Below, piece by piece: positions 1-12,078 of a stretch of DNA of 64,000 nucleotides. The stretch's first letter is position 1; each line of letters begins with the position of its first letter. Below the pieces are notes generated by a model. It was not told the DNA's origin, made no database searches, and saw only the letters and a list, made by a program, of their open reading frames with translations. Where the stretch lies: assembly GCA_014529385.2 (NCBI GenBank), contig CM043959.1, forward strand, positions 91,801,529-91,865,528. The letters run 5' to 3'. The stretch is from Adiantum capillus-veneris (taxonomy: Eukaryota; Streptophyta; Polypodiopsida; Polypodiales; Pteridaceae). A program made the translations under genes and the position numbers.

Positions 1-1600
1 TGGAACTCTCTTCCATTGCCATAAACCCTTTGATTCCTGCCCAAAAACAGTAAATTCAGCACGCTGTATTTACTGGTTTTTGCCCTGTTTTCAGTCCTAA
101 ACAGTCTCCTAACTGTCCTCTGCCAATGGGGCACTATCCCCAATGGTTCTAGCATCTGTATGGCTGAAAAACAGTCAATTTACAGCGCATACACAGCACT
201 GAAAACGCACTTGTACGGTGAGGTTATGACCCTCACCGGTGCCTGCTTTGGAGCAGTTAGCTACCCCTGTTCCTGCTCAAGGAGGCTCTTACCTCAGCAC
301 AAAAGCATGAAACCACACAACTGTACATCAGTCAAATGAAGAGCCCTCTTGTGGGGCATCACATAACTGCACTTAGGGGAGAGAGAGAGCAGTGTGTAGT
401 GTGCAAGGCATCACTCCTAGCACCATATTGTACATGAGAGGGAAAAAAAGCACTCCATAGCTCTTAACCTGTGACAAAACTCTCAAAATGAAGCATCCCC
501 CAGCATAAATCGAGCGCCCCCTCTTTTGCGCTTGACCTGTAATGCATCTGTGAACAAATGGATGCAAAAGGGGAATATTTCTATGGCTGCCAAAACCTGC
601 ATATCACTAAAAACGCAGCAAAACAGCCCTGTAAACACGCATCTGATGCCTTCCAATGCTGAAAATGAGCTCCTTGGTCCTAGGTAAAGTCATGGGAAGC
701 TCAAAAAAGGAGAGAAATGGCTGAAAATCACAGTTATCAGCCTCCAAAACTGCTCCAAAAAGTCCGTTACGAGTTCTGTTCTCCCAAACTTGGTAAATTG
801 GCCAAAAAGTGCCACTTGGCACTCATGCATGCAATTTCCCCGCATTGGGCTTCCTGCTTAAAAATCTCTCAACTGGTGCATTAGTTGACTTTGCAGCAGA
901 GTAATAAAATGTTCCCCTAGTCATACCGAAGGTAATGACGCGAACACATTTCACGGCCCAAAATAGCAGTTTCCTAAATATTAGGAAATGATTCCATTGG
1001 GCTCCCATTGATCATCTGACCATCTATCCTCAATGGGACCCCATCCACGAGTGCAATGTGGCCAAACTGTCGGATACTTCATGTTGGTAGTCCCACCTTG
1101 ACTTTATGCCTTTATTGAGTTCACTTCCTGACCTACATGATCTTGCTCTGAGCCTAGACATCCTCTTACTATACAAATTCCAGTGTCGACCACTTCCCGT
1201 CTGCGGATGAAACTACCATTCACATTGGCCATACCATGTCCGGCCGTTTGCTACTTCAAAAAGAGGATCTCAAAAATAAAACAAAAATCATTAGAAAGAA
1301 ACCAACAACTAAGGTTAGCAGTTGCCACGTCCTCGTGACAGATTGCCCTACCTACTGACAGGACACCATCCGATGGTGGTCCGTGCGGTCTATCGATGAC
1401 TGCTGCAGCTTACGGTAGCTTCTACAGTGCAGACTATTTAGTCTCGCTTTCCTTGTTTTGGAGGACGTTTGCAGCGCAGATTGCTACATCTCGCCTTCCT
1501 AGAGTTTTACACAACTTAGCCACCTAGCCACACTCGGTTACAGGTTCATGCATTGACAGGCTTCCGATCATTCTCATGACAGTTCCTGGGCTTCCCATTT
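1..1600. other. unassigned sequence, no gene seen
   Basis: I see no protein family, RNA gene or terminal repeat here. The open frames are short (about 60-70 codons), lie on the minus strand and have no recognisable motif. A short GA run lies near 377-390. The stretch is probably old degraded repeat, but nothing in it proves that. Confidence 0.4.
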
Positions 1601-1619
1601 CCTCCATACAGTTTGACCA

Positions 1620-1930
1620 CAGACACCACAGATCCTATTGGGCGGGAAACTTACAAATCTATTGGCACTTCTTTCACAACAAGGAGTTGTTTTCACACTT
1701 AGTTTCGGACCTTCACGCAGTATCTTCACCCTATATCGACGGAGTAGAGCAATTTGTTACATTGCTCGTGACGGCACTTTACCATGGAGATTTCTCGGAG
1801 GTTGGGACACCCCAGACAGTCGCTACACTCATGGAGTATCCTTCAGTGGACATCGCAACAGACATCTTCATCCTTTGCCTCACATCTTCGGTTTCATGTG
1901 GTTTGTTCAACATCGGGTGTTAAGAGGGGG
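1620..1930 (+). pseudogene. C0: Copia RNase H tail, decayed fossil
   Basis: The frame contains a stretch like the Copia RNase H signature (leucine-tyrosine, then a short run ending in isoleucine-alanine-arginine, compare LYCDNxxAIxIA). Further on it has an ATDIF segment like the ADIFTK block that ends Copia RNase H. A purine run (taagaggggg) follows and abuts a TGTT-starting LTR, which is the normal order RNase H, polypurine tract, 3' LTR. The similarity is weak and the fossil has many breaks, so the lineage cannot be named. Confidence 0.45.
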
Positions 1931-2179
1931 TGTTAAGACTTACACCACTCTGCTGCTTCACAGGTCTAGGGCATGCATGTACGGCTAGTGTGCCTCCGGG
2001 CTGGCCACCCTTTGCATATGCATATAGGCTGCATTGTCCGGCCACCCACTTCTGGGCAGGCCGCCTTCATTATGTCCAAGCGCCCCATATTCATTTTTAT
2101 GTTGGGTCGTGGGGTTTTTTCTCAGGCATTGCCCTACCTCCCCTTGGGCACCTATATATGGGAACAAGGGGGTACGCAC
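1931..2179 (+). repeat. C0 3' LTR, left part
   Basis: It starts TGTTAAGAC directly after a polypurine tract and carries a TATA-like ctatatatggg near 2150, as an LTR promoter would. Gypsy element G1 interrupts it at 2180; the rest resumes after 12392. The LTR end was not determined because no second copy lies in the window. Confidence 0.55.
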
Positions 2180-2425
2180 TGTCACAAAGTGATGACGTGG
2201 CTACCGACAGCAGAAACCCTAATTTCTGCAAGAAACCCTAAAATTTCTGCAAACCCTAATTTCTACCAAAAACCCTAATTTCTGGAAACCCTAATCCTAA
2301 CTGCTGGCTGAAACCCGAAAATGGCTGAAAACCCTAAAAGCAAGCGGCCATGCCACGCAGCAGCAGTGTCCGGATATTTACGGAAATCACAGCTTTTGGG
2401 ATACGCTTTGCTTTATTTTGCTCTC

Positions 2426-2489
<64 letters not shown>

Positions 2490-2805
2490 TGCTTTTGAAC
2501 TGAAAGCTTTTGGGGCTCTGCTTTTGGGCATCCCTTGTAATCTTTATATGCACGGTTTAGGGCTCACTCTGCAGAGCATCTGGACGCAGAGTCTGAGAGT
2601 GAAACCCTAACCGCTCTTTGTACTTTGACATTGATTTAATACATAAAGAAATACCGAAAGGGGCTCCAGTCTTTGGGGCCAATATCTCTAGGCACGGAAC
2701 TCCGCCGGGCCAGTGCAAATCTATTGTGATTTGTGAATTGTTTTGAAGTGGTTATTTGGTGCTGTCGCGATTGATTCTTGACTTGGAGTGTCCAAGTCTG
2801 TTACA
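2180..2805 (+). repeat. G1 5' LTR
   Basis: Paired with 11732-12392. It holds six AAACCCTAA-type words between 2208 and 2340 and one more near 2601, a (GA)n tract, a TATA-like tttatatgc near 2542, and the conserved block ending in CTGTTACA. The homologous LTRs of G2 (14437-15004, 20325-20880) share both ends but differ in the middle, so G1 and G2 are two subfamilies. Confidence 0.92.
2429..2486. repeat. (GA)n microsatellite inside the G1 5' LTR
   Basis: Uninterrupted GA dinucleotide run of about 58 bases. The 3' LTR has a shorter run at the same place (about 12033-12074), so the tract is part of the LTR and has changed length since insertion. Confidence 0.97.
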
Positions 2806-2806
2806 G

Positions 2807-2820
2807 TGGTATCAGAGCAC
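2807..2820 (+). other. G1 primer-binding site, initiator-Met tRNA type
   Basis: TGGTATCAGAGCAC lies one base after the LTR end. It is the standard plant LTR element primer site complementary to the 3' end of initiator-Met tRNA. Confidence 0.9.
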
Positions 2821-2875
2821 GGCCAATTTCTCTTCTACGGGAAAATCCGATCCCCAATTTTTTTCCGCGGCACCT

Positions 2876-4390
2876 ATGGCTTCACACAAGGATCAATCGA
2901 CTCCCTCTACACCTGGAGATGCGGGCAGGGATCACAACGCAGATTCCAACAGAGAGTATGGCCTGCCTCGACCTACTCAGGCGGAGCAAAGAGAGATGAA
3001 GCGTCGTCAATTGATCGGCGATGCAACAAAGATGATGCTCGGTTTTGCGAAGGATCCGAAATTGGCAAAATATATGAGCGAGACTTCTTTTCAGGAAGTG
3101 CATACGCAGTGGCAGAAAACCACTACACCACCCCTGAAACCCGCTCTCAAGAAACCTTCTGATCACAAGCAGTATTCAGAGAAGGAATTACAAGAGGTGG
3201 TTGATGCACGGATTGCTCAGCTTTTTGACGCGCAAAAGAAAGCCAAAAAGCACGGCAAAAAGAAGCAGAAGAAAGGCACTGACTTCCCGGGATATTGTGG
3301 TCGTCAGTCGACATGCGACAAGGCAAAGAAACAGAAGAAGCGTGTTCGATTTGAAGGAGTACCCAGTTCTTCTTCTCTTCTTCTTCTTCTTCTGACAGTT
3401 CTTCTAGCTCTTCAGATTCGAGCGAAGAAGACAGGAAAGGTAAAAAGCGAAGCAAGAAACAAAGCTTCGGAAAGGGCAAGAAAAAGGCAAGAAGGCTAAA
3501 TCAAACAGCTCAGATTCCAATGACGGAAACTTTTATGCGAGCAAGAAGAATTTTTACAAAGCCAACCAGTATGACTTTCTCGAAGATAAAAGCAAGAAAG
3601 TCCGAGAGATTAAGGAAGGTGGCCACTCGATCAAGTTTGATACTTTTTCAAGATACTCAGATGCTTCGAAGGCTTTGTATTTTATACAGCAGTTTGACAT
3701 CGCTTTCGCGGAGGACGCTATTCAGAGCACTCCAAGATTCGGAGAGCTGTCTCTTACTTTAAGGGGAATGCTCGTACTTGGTGGTCCACGCTTCTTTTAA
3801 ACAAGACTGCGCCAGTTAAATGGCTGAAATTTAAGAAGCTTTTTATTTCTTCTTGGTTGACGCAAGAATATGAACGAGATATACGAGCTGCTTGGAACCA
3901 TCTTCGGATGACCAAGAAAGATACAATCAATGCTTACTGTGAAAGATTCTGGAGCTCTTTTCTACCCGCCTCTTCATTCAAGAAGATCTCGTTCAGAGAA
4001 CAGATTGAGCAGTTTACCTTGGATCTACCTACAGAGATCCGAGATCACTGCTTGGAACAAAAGTCAGCTTCTATTCAGGAGTTGATGAGTCATGCGAAGC
4101 GAGGCTTTGCCATTCACTCTGGCAGACTGACTTACCCCACAGATGAGGCCATGACACAACGAGCCGAACAGACTTCTCGGAATGAAAGTAGAAAGAAAAA
4201 GGGCAATCCAGAGAAAAAGGATGCACGACCCAAGCTTACTCCTGAGGAGAGAGCTCGCTTCATCAGAGAGGGGAAGTGCTTTGGATGCAAGGAAGATGGA
4301 CATATCTCCGCGAAGTGCCCTAAAAAGGCACAGAAAGAACAGAATGATAAAGACGACGATAGGCTTGAGAGTTCGAGAGCAGCTTAGGAA
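2876..4390 (+). pseudogene. G1 gag with CCHC zinc knuckle, fossil
   Basis: The gag start is taken at the ATG at 2876 (MASHKDQSTPS), which is conserved in G2 at 15076. The middle part resembles the retrotransposon gag fold (a WNHLRMTK segment, then FREQIEQFTLDLP). A nucleic-acid-binding zinc knuckle of form CxxCxxxGHxxxxC lies at 4277-4318. Lysine- and serine-rich stretches separate the two. The reading frame is broken in several places. In an intact relative this protein would form the particle that packages the element RNA. Confidence 0.8.
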
Positions 4391-4859
4391 CGTGGCAGAA
4401 AAGGTAGATAGAAAAGCAGAACTGGTACCACATGGCGTGAAACCTGCACCGAATCTAATGAATGAAAGTACAAACTTTGCCGCTTTTGGGGCAAAGTGAA
4501 GGATCAAGAAGCTCTTTTGAAGGAGCCAAGGCCAACTTCTTTTCACTAGGAATTGGCGGCTCGATTTGGAATTACGCCCGACAGACTGACGCCACAGGCG
4601 AAGGTAGTTTGACTGGCACCCGGATGGGATGTTGCCATTACACGGAGCATTGGCAAACTTCGTTTGCAATGACAGGGGTGTTCAGGGCACGCAAGTGACA
4701 TTCTACTCAGGATCCCATGGTACCACAAGAACTACGCCGTAGTTGACTACCGGGCCGAGAAAGCGACTTTGATAAATGAAGGACTCAGAGAATTGTACTT
4801 GATGAACTTCAGTTTCTTTACTCATTCTTTTGAGAGAACTGAATGATGGATAAAGGTTG

Positions 4860-5190
4860 AATATGTTTTGACCTTATCAAAAGAACGCCAAGATTTTTCT
4901 CCACACTCATGCCGATTACTTTTTAGAGGGCCTGAAGATCAGACCATTGACCTGATACCTGGAAACACGTCATCGAACCGGCCACCTTACCGTGTGAGCC
5001 AAGTACAGACTGAAAAGATTATGAACCAAGTGAAAGACCTCTTGGAAAAGGGTCTTCTCCAACCTAGTACTTCACCGTACTGCTCTCCACTATTGCTGGA
5101 TTTGAAGAAAGACGGATCTTGGAGAATGTGCATCGATTATAGAGCTCTCAACAAAATCACCATCAACAACAGATTACTGAAAAGCTAAAT
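4860..5190 (+). pseudogene. G1 reverse transcriptase, N-terminal part, fossil
   Basis: It shows the Ty3/Gypsy RT entry motifs: a PPYRVS segment, [17 protein letters not shown], and [20 protein letters not shown]. The same block occurs in G2 near 17200-17340, where it continues into the rest of RT. Only this early portion is visible in G1. Confidence 0.85.
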
Positions 5191-5446
5191 GATGTCTCCT
5201 TCCGATTGAAACTGCCAGATACTTGGAGGATTCACAATGCATTCCATGTGGGTCTCTTGAAACCTTTTAAGGGTGATGTGCCTGATGATGGAGAGCCTGA
5301 TGAGCAACCTGAAGTGGAAGAAAACGAGGAGACCCTTATTCCTGAACAGATTTTGGCACACAGGGATACGAAGATAGGTAAAGTCCGAAGGCGGTTCTTG
5401 GTTAACTTCAAGAACTTTCTTGCATTTGATGCGAAGTGGATAGAGG
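5190..5446 (+). pseudogene. G1 integrase C-terminus and chromodomain-like tail (first part), fossil
   Basis: WRIHNAFHVGLLKPFKGD is the Gypsy integrase C-terminal motif. After an acidic linker comes RRRFLVNFKNF with a following DAKW, which resembles a chromodomain (compare LVKWKGYP...ATWE). C1 interrupts the domain, and the remainder lies at about 11095-11155 and reads DLA-TPRIVKLYLD-like. G2 shows the same region uninterrupted at 19370-19678. Chromodomains in this clade are thought to steer integration to marked chromatin. Confidence 0.75.
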
Positions 5447-5734
5447 TGTTGGGGGTAAAGGCCCCCTGTGGCCCCCCTTCTTGTATAGTGTACACATACT
5501 TATACTTAAAACTCACTTATAAGTGAGTACACACATTTTTTATTAAGTGTCCCGCCACTTTGGCCGGACAACTTATAAGTGTACTTAAATAAAACAAAGA
5601 ACCCTTAAAAACATAACATCGTGGGTTTCTTACGTTGAGCTCTCTCTCTCTCTCTCTTTCGATCTGCTACGCACCCTACTTCCTGCAGTGTGTGCCCATC
5701 TCCTCCTGCTCTCACACACTCACTGCGCTCAACA
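5447..5734 (+). repeat. C1 5' LTR
   Basis: 288 bases, paired with 10823-11089. It contains two nested copies of an acttataagtg word and a short CT run before the end. The element is small-LTR, as is typical of Tork relatives. Confidence 0.94.
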
Positions 5735-5737
5735 AAC

Positions 5738-5751
5738 TGGTATCAGAGCAC
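5738..5751 (+). other. C1 primer-binding site, initiator-Met tRNA type
   Basis: TGGTATCAGAGCAC follows three bases after the 5' LTR. Confidence 0.88.
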
Positions 5752-6619
5752 GGCTACGTGCCTTGGGCGAATCTCTCGCACGTAGGAAGGAGTTTCTCTC
5801 TCCTGCGCAGATGTTCTCTCTCTAGAAACAACAGCGCAGCAGCTTTCTCTCTCTACTCCAAGTACGGTACGTCGACTACCGTTGCTTACACGCTGAAAAC
5901 AGGGAATTACAAGTCCAAAACAGGTGTTTTTGGGCTTGTTTTGGCTAAAAACAGGCCATTTTCTGCATTTTCAGGTGTAAAAACAACAAAAATAGGTTTA
6001 CAGATTATCACAGAGCACTTAAAGAACCCAATTTCATGTTTGGAATTGGGGTTTTCTACCACTTTGCTGAAATTTGTCAAATTTCAGCAATTATTCGCGA
6101 CAAAACTTGGGGCTTTTGCTAATTTCAGCAAAAACTATCAAGTTTACTCCTTACAGGTGCAGGTGGCAAAGCTACAGTGGAGAATTGAGCAATGAGAATT
6201 TGTGGTTTTTGCTGAATTTTGAAAAATTCGACAAAATTTCACGTATGTACTTACATTTGTGGTCAATTTGAGCAGAGAGATTGAGGCTTGTGGAGCCTAC
6301 AGGTGTTTATTCAATTATTTGAGCAACTTTCACCTCTTATGTGTATTGCCAAATGTACTTTATGCAGTGAAACTGTGGCATGTACATCATTGGAGTCATT
6401 GCAAATGCATTTGGTGATGTATACTTGATGTGAGGTTGTTCTATGCGTTGAGTTTGACATGCTCAATATGTCATCTTGCTGAAAATGTTACTTTTGAAGT
6501 AAATTACAGCATTATATTTGCTCTTGCAGACACTTTTACAGTGTATATTTGCATTTGCTTTTGCGGTACAGTGATTGTACTTCTTGGCTGAAAATTATCA
6601 GTTTTTGTTTTGCCTCATT

Positions 6620-7560
6620 ATGGCTGACACTTCGTCATCCTCGGACTCTAAGAGCCTCTCTGAGATCCGTAGGTTTGATGGTACAGGTTTTGATTTGTGG
6701 AAGGATCGCATACAGGGCATTCTTTTCTTGAAAGAGTACGATGATGCATTGTCTGCAAATAAGCCAGAGGGTATGTCAGATGCAGATTGGACTAAGCTTA
6801 ACAGGAAAGCCATTACTTACATCAAGATGGCTGTGACTGATGATATCCTTGTTGACATCAAGGGACTTGACACAGCTATGGCTGTGTGGGATAAGCTTAA
6901 AGCTACTTATGAGAATACGACTCCTGTAAATCAGGTCCATCTCATGAGGAAGCTTGTAAGCTTAGAGCTTGATGAGTCCAAATCTGTCTCTGATCACTTG
7001 AATGCCTTTGGAGCTCAAGGCTATCTTTCTACTTATGACACTGTCAGAGTCTTGGAAAGCATTGGTTGTTTCTTTGAGTAACAACTCCAACTTGACCTAT
7101 GATGGTGTGCGTGGCTCTATCCTCAATGAGGAGATTAGACGCAAGTCAAGTGGGAGTGGCAGTGGATCAGCCTATAGTGTGCGTGGTCGCAATGAAAAAA
7201 GGCAAAATGTTGCAAATAAGCAAAGAAATCGCAGCAAAAGCAAGGAAAAACAGCAAGACATTACTTGCTATCAATGCGGAAGAAAGGGGCATAAAAAGCC
7301 CGATTGCAGGTATTTTAAGAAAGAGCAGGAGCGCAAGAAGCAAATGAATGCAAAAGGCAAGAAAAATGACAAAGAGAGCAGCTCTACCCCTAAGGAAAGT
7401 GAGCCTGAAAAGGCAAATGTGATCTCTAGTGTTGTCATTAAAGAGATTGATGAAAATGAAGACACTAGTGATGTTTATGTTGCATCTTTAGATCCACATG
7501 TCATGACTGTTGAGGATATCCATATCACTAAGCATGATGTGATAGATGCTTTGCTTTCTA
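6620..7560 (+). pseudogene. C1 gag (UBN2-type) with CCHC knuckle, fossil
   Basis: The ATG at 6620 opens MADTSSSSDSKS, followed by the Copia gag entry motif FDGTGFDLWKDRI and the WDKLKATYE...HLMRKLVSL block of the UBN2 family. A basic serine-rich stretch precedes the zinc knuckle CYQCGRKGHKKPDC at 7266-7308. About 885 bases of untranslated leader separate the primer site from this start, rich in gctgaaaat/ttcagcaaa words. Confidence 0.85.
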
Positions 7561-7574
7561 CTCATGATGGCTTG

Positions 7575-8660
7575 TCACAATCTTGGATTGTTGACAGTGG
7601 TGCCTCTTTTCATGTAACTCCCTCTTTGGAGTGTTTTGCCTCATACACTGCAGGAAACCTTGGAAAAGTGTATTTGGGCAATAACTATGCTTGTGACATT
7701 GAGGGAGTTGGCACCATACGCCTGGCACTTGATAATAGCCAGGAACTCACCCTTCATGATGTTAGATATGTGCCTGGTATCAAGAAGAGTTTGCTTTCAG
7801 TTGGGTAGTTGGATAGCAGAGGCTTCTTCACTACATTTGGTGGTGGCATGTGGAAGATCCAAAAGGGATCTATGCTTGTGACTAGAGGCAGTAAGAAGGG
7901 TACTTTATACTATCTGCATTGCAAGGCATTACCTGGTCGTTTTGTTGCAATTGCAGAAGTGCAATCACACATGGAGCTTTGGCATAAGCGTCTTGGACAT
8001 ATGAATCATAAGGGACTGCAGACTCTTTCCTCCCTTGGCAGGATTGATGTAAAAAGCTCTAAACTTGATTTTTGTGATGATTGTGTACTTGGGAAGCATG
8101 TAAAAGCTTCTTACTCTCATGGAGCCTCTAAAAGGGCTAGTATTTTGGATCTTGTACATTCTGATGTATGCACAATGCCAATAAAAACTCATGGTGGTTC
8201 TCGTTACTTTGTGTCTTTCATTGATGATTGTTCACGAAAGCTATGGGTTTATTTGCTCAAGGACAAGAGTGAGGTTTTAAATATTTTTAAAAGGTTTTAT
8301 GCCTTTGTTTGTACTCAAAAGGGTTTGAAACTTAAATGCATACGTACAGATAATGGGGGGGAGTATGTTTTTAAAGATTTTAATGTTTTTTGTGATGAGA
8401 ATGGGATTCAAAGGGAGCTCACTGCCCCTTATAATCCATCTTCAAATGGTGTGGCTGAGTGTATGAATCGCACGTTATGTGAGAAGATTCAGTGCATGCT
8501 GTCTACAGCTAATCTCTCGCAATTGTTTTGGGGAGAGGCACTTAAAACCGCGGTGCATATATGCAACCGATCTCCACATCGTGCACTTAATGGTGGCATC
8601 CCTAAAGAGGTTTGGTCTGGCAAACCGGCTTCATATGACCACTTGAAAGTCTTTGGTTGT
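7575..8660 (+). pseudogene. C1 protease and integrase, fossil
   Basis: The protease is marked by WIVDSGASFHVT near 7585-7620. The pre-integrase zinc finger starts at LWHKRLGHMNHKGL (about 7977) and ends with CDDCVLGKHV. The integrase core shows the first catalytic aspartate in LVHSDVC (about 8152) and the second in RTDNGGEY (about 8342-8365), followed by the YNPSSNGVAE block. Confidence 0.88.
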
Positions 8661-9299
8661 GAATGCTATGTACATGTGCCTGTTGACTTGAGGACCAAAC
8701 TTGATATGAAATCCTTGAAAGGCATCTTCTTGGGCTATGGAGATGAAGGTGAAATGGGATATAGAGTTTGGATTCCGGAGTCACATAAGGTAATTCGCAG
8801 CCGGGATGTGGTATTTAATGAACCTAAGCTGCTGAAAAATGCCACATCCAGTGACTTTGATAAGAAAAATGTGAAATTTCAGCATGATCAGTCACTTTCA
8901 CAGCCATTTTCTACTGAAAATTCAGCTCCTTTTGATGATGGTCATGAGGGTCCGCGTGTTATCATTGAGCCAGATGATAATGGACAGCAAGGGGATGCTG
9001 AGATTCAGCCTGAGGGTCAAAATCAGCATGCTGAAAATCAATTACAGCAGGGTATAAATGCTGAAAATCAGCCTCTATTTGATGGGGTTAATGTTCCGCA
9101 TGATGTAGAACCCTTGCCGGTTAATGTAGATCATTGGGTGAGGCGATCTACACGTGTAAGAAGACAACCAGAGAGGTTTCAGCCCTCTTTGGATTGTGTC
9201 TTGTTGACGGATGAGGGAGAGCCTCTTACATACAAAGAGGCCCAGTCATGTGAAGATAAGAGTAAGTGGGAGCTTGCTATGAAATCTGAGATGCAATCA

Positions 9300-10790
9300 T
9301 CATTGTATGCAAATAATACATGGGAGCTTGTGCCTTTGCCCAAAGGAAGGAAAGCTCTTCTTAACAAATGGGTTTATAAGGTCAAATGTGTTGATGACAA
9401 ACCCAAGTACAAAGCACGTCTAGTTGCTAAGGGTTATGCACAGAAGGAAGGCATTGATTTCCAGGAGATTTTTTCACCTATGGTAAAAATGTCCACTCTC
9501 CGTGTGCTATTTGCTTTATGTGCTATCTTGGATTTGGAGCTGGATCAAATGGATGTGATCATTGCTTTCTTACATGGTGACTTGGATGAGGAGCTGTATA
9601 TGCAGCAGCCTGAGGATTTTGTCATTCTAGGGAAAGAGCATTTGGTATGCAAATTGAAACGTAGCTTGCATGGGTTGAAACAATCCCCTAGACAGTGGTA
9701 CAAGAAGTTTGATACTTTTATGCTCAACCATGGGTTCAAACGCAGTCATGCAGATCACTGTCTTTACACTAAAAAGGCTGAGGATGGAAGCCTTATTGTG
9801 TTGGTCCTTTATGTGGATGATATGCTACTTACAGGAAAGCATAGAGCGACATTAGATGCATTGAAGAAAGAGCTGAATTAAGCCTTTTCTATGAAGGATT
9901 TGGGTGCAGCTGAAAATATTTTGGGCATGCGCATTAAGCGAGATAGAAAGAAACGATTGTTGTTTCTCTCACAGGACAAGTACATCAAGAAGGTACTTGA
10001 ACGTTTTCATATGGCTGATGCTAAGCCTCTTGGTGTGCCTTTACCGCCACACACAAAGCTTAGCAAGCTTGATTGCCCAAAAGATGATGCTGCCAAACAA
10101 GTCATGAAAGGGATTCCTTATGCATCCGCCTGTGGTTCTTTGATGTATGCCATGGTCGCTACCCGTCCAGACATTGCTCATGCAGTGGGAGTTGTTAGCC
10201 GGTTTATGTCCAACCCTCGCAAACCACATTGGGAGGCAGTAAAATCCATCTTTAGATATTTGAAAGGTACACAAGACATATGTATATGCTATGGTGGGAG
10301 TACACTTGCGCTGCGGGGTTATTGTGATTCGGACATGGCAGGTGATCTTGACACTAGGAAATCTACCAGTGGGTATGTCTTCACACTTGCTGGAGGTGCT
10401 ATTTCTTGGTGTTCAAGGTTGCAAAAGATTGTCGCACTGAGCACTACAGAGGCTGAATATATTTCAGCCACAGAGGCTTCTAAGGAAGCCATATGGCTTG
10501 GCAGGTTGATCAGGGATTTTGGTCTTCCTGCACATGCTCCAGTGCTTGGTTGTGATAGTCAGAGTGCTTGGTTGTGATAGTCAGAGTGCTGTATGCCTGG
10601 CTAAGAATGCCATGTTTCATGCTCGTACCAAACACATAGATGTGCGGTACCACTTTATACGACAAGTCTTGGATGACGGTCTTGTCTCATTGACAAAGAT
10701 CAAAACACAAGACAACCCTGCAGATGTCCTCACTAAAAGTCTTGCAAAGTCTCAACATGAGCATTGCATACGCTTAGTGGAAGTTGCTTA
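9300..10790 (+). pseudogene. C1 reverse transcriptase and RNase H, fossil
   Basis: RT begins with NKWVYKVK and KARLVAKGYAQKEGIDF, continues through the catalytic-aspartate block near QMDVIIAFLHGDL and HGLKQSPRQWYKKF, and holds the YVDD motif near 9808-9820. RNase H follows with RPDIAHAVGVVSRF, the GYCDSDMAGD motif, STTEAEYI, and the AKHIDVRYHFI-type end block. The last residues end close to the polypurine tract. A very short direct duplication is visible late in RNase H. Confidence 0.88.
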
Positions 10791-10822
10791 AAGGTACCAC
10801 ATTGGGCCTTTAAGTGGGAGGT

Positions 10823-11089
10823 TGTTGGGGGTAAAGGCCCCCTGTGGCCCCCATACTTATACTTAAAACTCACTTATAAGTGAGTACACACATTTTTTAT
10901 TAAGTGTCCGGCCACTTTGGCCGGACAACTTATAAGTGTACTTAAATAAAACAAAGAACCCTTAAAAACATAACATCGTGGGTTTCTTACGTTGAGCTCT
11001 CTCTCTCTCTCTTTCGATCTGCTGCGCACCCTACTTCCTGCAATGTGTGCCCATCTCCTCCTGCTCTCACACACTCACTGCGCTCAACA
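10823..11089 (+). repeat. C1 3' LTR with adjoining polypurine tract
   Basis: 267 bases. The polypurine tract aagtgggagg lies just upstream (about 10812-10822). It is nearly identical to the 5' LTR. Confidence 0.94.
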
Positions 11090-11094
11090 AGAGG

Positions 11095-11731
11095 AGGAGG
11101 ACCTAGCAAATACTCCTCGGATTGTGAAACTTTACCTCGATGCTTTGGTTTAGCATAGTCTACTCCAAACGGAACCCGGAAATTCAGCTTGGCCGAAGAT
11201 CTGGGATGCACAAGAGGGGAGTTACTCCGCTCCTTTGTCAACAGATGCCTTGATTTTGATACTAAAGTCACTGATGTCTCTTTGAGCTTCAGGGATACTG
11301 AGAGCTGACGGTATTCTGCTGGATTACTTTATGAAATGGAATTCCTGATTATGATACTGATTTGTTCTTGACTTCTTTTGAGTGCAAGAACTGATAGACG
11401 AAATGACTGCACCATTTTGGTCTGATTGATCTCGCATAGACATGGTTGCAATAGGGGTTAGTCAATCGGACATTGGTGAGGTCCCGATTGGACCTAGATG
11501 TGATTGCTAGCTACATTGCCAATAAATCATGGTCTAAGATCCGAATGAATGTTGAATGTCATGTGATGTCTAGTGATGTCGTGTGATGTGATTGTCAATT
11601 TGGTACATGTGCTAGATGTGTATTCATAGTACGTAGGTACTAACAGTCAGTGTATGCTAAGACGGTTTATGGCTTTTGTCGGTTTTGCAGGCGTAATCGC
11701 GGTCGATTACAATGCTTTCAAGAGGGGGGTA
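11095..11731 (+). other. G1 tail resumed: end of chromodomain-like segment and 3' untranslated region
   Basis: Homologous to G2 19620-20324. The coding end reads through gaggacctagcaaatac. A 10-bp minisatellite (gtcNtgtgat, three copies, 11558-11587) and the polypurine tract just before 11732 follow. No other gene is seen. Confidence 0.8.
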
Positions 11732-12030
11732 TGTCACAAAGTGATGACGAGGCTACCGATAACAGAAACCCTAATTTCTACCAAAAACCCTAAAATTCTT
11801 GCAAACCCTAATTTTGCAAAAACCCTAATTTCTGAAAACCCTAATCCTAACTGCTGGCTGAAACCCTAAAATGGCTGGAAACCCTAAAAGCAAACGGCCA
11901 TGCCATGCAACTGCAGTGTACGGATATTTCCGGAAATCACAGAGGTGAAAAAAAAAAAGTTTTTTTCTTTTTTTTTTTTGAGCGACGCAAATCCCAGCTC
12001 AAAAGCTACGCTTTGCTTTATTTTGCTCTC

Positions 12031-12078
<48 letters not shown>

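Larger units (their letters stand above)
5447..11089 (+). mobile_element. C1: Ty1/Copia element, Tork (Tnt1-94-like), young, near whole but broken
   Basis: The LTRs (5447-5734, 10823-11089) begin TGTTGGGGG and end CAACA. A perfect 5-bp target duplication agagg flanks the element (5442-5446 and 11090-11094). Domain order is gag, zinc knuckle, protease, integrase, reverse transcriptase, RNase H, which is the Copia order. The coding part has about four breaks. The LTRs differ at roughly four bases plus one small length difference, about 1.5%, so this is among the youngest insertions here. It lies inside the chromodomain-like segment of G1. Confidence 0.95.

Noticed and set aside
1576-2278. Several overlapping plus-strand frames of about 100 codons as host genes
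   Set aside because: Their similarity is to a Copia RNase H end followed by a polypurine tract and LTR, so they are remnants of an old element.
2807-2820. TGGTATCAGAGC words (also 5738, 53101) as part of tRNA genes
   Set aside because: They lie directly after LTR ends and no cloverleaf surrounds them; they are primer-binding sites.
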